Positions 62,864 through 64,000 of a DNA stretch of 64,000 nucleotides are shown piece by piece. The first letter of the stretch is position 1, and each line of letters opens with the position of its first letter. Position numbers and translations under genes: made by a program. The notes below the pieces were generated by a model. The model saw nothing but the letters and a program-made list of their open reading frames with translations. It was not told the origin of the DNA and did no database searches. Source of the stretch: Caldilinea sp. CFX5 (GTDB lineage Bacteria; Chloroflexota; Anaerolineae; Caldilineales; Caldilineaceae); assembly GCA_021405325.1 (NCBI GenBank), contig QWII01000035.1:1-64000 (forward strand), written 5' to 3'.

Positions 62864-64000
62864 CATGTCCAAATACCAAGTCCGCATCCCCGACCTGAAT
62901 TACTATCAGGCCCAGATCAAATGTCAGGCGGCCTGTCCGGTGCGCACCGATGCACGGGGGTATGTCACCGCCATTGCCCGGGGCGACCTGGCCGAGGCGT
63001 ACCGCATTGCCCGCGAACCGAATCCGCTGGCCTCGATTTGTGGCCGGGTTTGCAATGCGCCGTGTGAAGCCGCCTGCCGGCGGGGATCGATTGACGAGCC
63101 GATTGCCATTCGTCCCCTGAAGCGGGTCGTGACCGAGCGTTATGGTGTCGAGTCGCAGCGCACCTTGACGGCTCATCCGCCGGTCACACGGCAACCAATT
63201 GCGCTGGATCTCTCTAACCTGACTGAACCGAACACGACGGAACGCAGCCGCACCGCGCTGGCCGCGCTGGCCCAAACCCCGGGTCGCAAAACCGGCCGGG
63301 TAGCGGTGATCGGTTCCGGGCCGGCGGGGTTGAGCTGCGCCCATGATCTGGCGGTGCTGGGCCATGCCGTCACTCTCTTTGAGGCGGCGGCGGCGCCCGG
63401 CGGCATGTTGCGCATGGGCATTCCCCTCTATCGTCTTGACCGCACGCTGCTCGACCTGGAAATTGAGAGCATTGTGGGCTTGGGGGTCGATCTGCGGCTC
63501 CACAGCGCCATTGGCCGGGAGATCAGCTTTGCCGAACTGCGCCGCGACTTTGACGCCATCTTTCTTGCCACCGGTCTGGGCAAAGGCCGTTCGTTGCGCA
63601 TCCCCGGCGTTGAGCTGGATGGCGTGCTGATTGCCGTCGATTTTCTGCTCAATGTCAACATGGGCTACAAGGTCGATCTGGGCCAACGTGTGCTGGTCAT
63701 CGGTGGCGGCAACGTGGCAGTTGATGCCGCCCGCATGGCCTTGCGCCAACAGCAGGCCGGTGACAGCGCCCGCAGCCTGGAGCAGACCGCTGCCGGTTCG
63801 CTGGCGCCGGGTGAAGACGAATCGCTTCATGCCGCGCTGGATGTGGCGCGCACCGCCTTGCGCCTGGGCGTGACTGATGTCAGCATGGTGGCGCTGGAAT
63901 CGTGGGCCGAGTTGCCGGCCAGTAAAGTGGAGATCGAAGAGGCGCTGGAAGAGGGGATCGCCATTCATCCCAGCCGGGGGCCAAAACAGATCATCGGCGC
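62864..64000 (+). CDS. GltD-like NAD(P)/FAD oxidoreductase with Fe-S N-terminus (3' cut by window)
   Basis: Only the first 379 codons are in the window. The N-terminus has six Cys (20, 24, 59, 63, 67, 71) in CQAACP and CGRVCNAPCEAAC, the pattern of the dihydropyrimidine dehydrogenase/GltD iron-sulfur domain. An FAD loop VAVIGSGPAGLSCAHDL (near 148) and an NAD(P)H loop VLVIGGGNVAVDAAR (near 280) follow. Glutamate synthase small subunits and many electron-bifurcating or respiratory partners share this fold. No large GltB subunit is seen, and the upstream neighbour is a multiheme cytochrome, so a role in passing NAD(P)H electrons is more likely than glutamate synthesis. No ribosome site is obvious before the ATG. 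Confidence 0.92.

Noticed and set aside
62721..63968. 415-aa minus-strand open frame
   Set aside because: It is antisense to the GltD-like gene, which has clear Fe-S, FAD and NAD(P)H motifs.

Overview
The window (about 57% GC by eye, no rRNA, tRNA or CRISPR found) looks like chromosomal DNA of a Chloroflexota bacterium, most likely of the Anaerolineae/Caldilineae kind. This is inferred from gene content and style: secreted proteins with Pro/Thr-rich linkers, LamG and DUF11 proteins, a C-terminal YLPLIAR tail, a PAC2 protein, a DUF2877 protein, and spacers full of palindromes and short word-like tandem repeats. The species cannot be named from the sequence alone.

Layout. 0-10 kb: a nitrate/taurine/thiamine-type ABC lipoprotein and its ATPase, a DapA/NanA-family aldolase behind a near-consensus promoter, an MFS exporter with its ArsR-type regulator (consensus promoter containing operator-like sites), gltX-surE, a BI-1 family membrane protein, and an ECF sigma/anti-sigma pair. 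10.5-27 kb: one 16.5-kb gene for a 5499-residue surface protein with an N-terminal membrane module, two calcium-type DxDxDG clusters, eight LamG domains and a P-domain. 27-38.6 kb: EamA transporter, halogenase-type flavoprotein, Kup K+ transporter, 6-phosphofructokinase, DoxX-like protein, pyruvate phosphate dikinase, an antitoxin-like protein and a PD-(D/E)XK-like protein. 38.7-39.7 kb: a sugar ABC permease fused by deletion to a degraded binding protein (pseudogene). 40-44 kb: nadC-nadA-nadB (de novo NAD synthesis) behind a cluster of palindromic operator-like sites. 44-51 kb: an envelope cluster of three sortase-domain proteins, a DUF11 protein and a lipoprotein. 51-57 kb: DUF2877 protein, lipid kinase, PAC2 protein, small or unknown proteins and a PhyH dioxygenase. 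57.5-64 kb: a histidine kinase/response regulator pair, an undecaheme cytochrome c and the start of a GltD-like Fe-S flavoprotein.

How the parts fit. The best candidate for an undescribed system is the right end. A redox-looking sensor kinase (CxxC in its outer loop, Cys-rich PAS) has an inverted repeat around its own -10 box. Its OmpR-type regulator is followed by four TTCAG/TTCAC boxes, all on one face of the helix, just upstream of the undecaheme cytochrome promoter. A flavin/Fe-S NAD(P)H oxidoreductase follows. Second is the sortase cluster, where two paralogous enzymes carry a secreted N-terminal domain on a (TPTE)n linker. Third is the giant LamG protein beside a sigma/anti-sigma pair.

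Spacers hold three kinds of repeats: long perfect palindromes, CCTGTCAGG-type hairpins, and simple word repeats that differ from spacer to spacer and often fold back on themselves.
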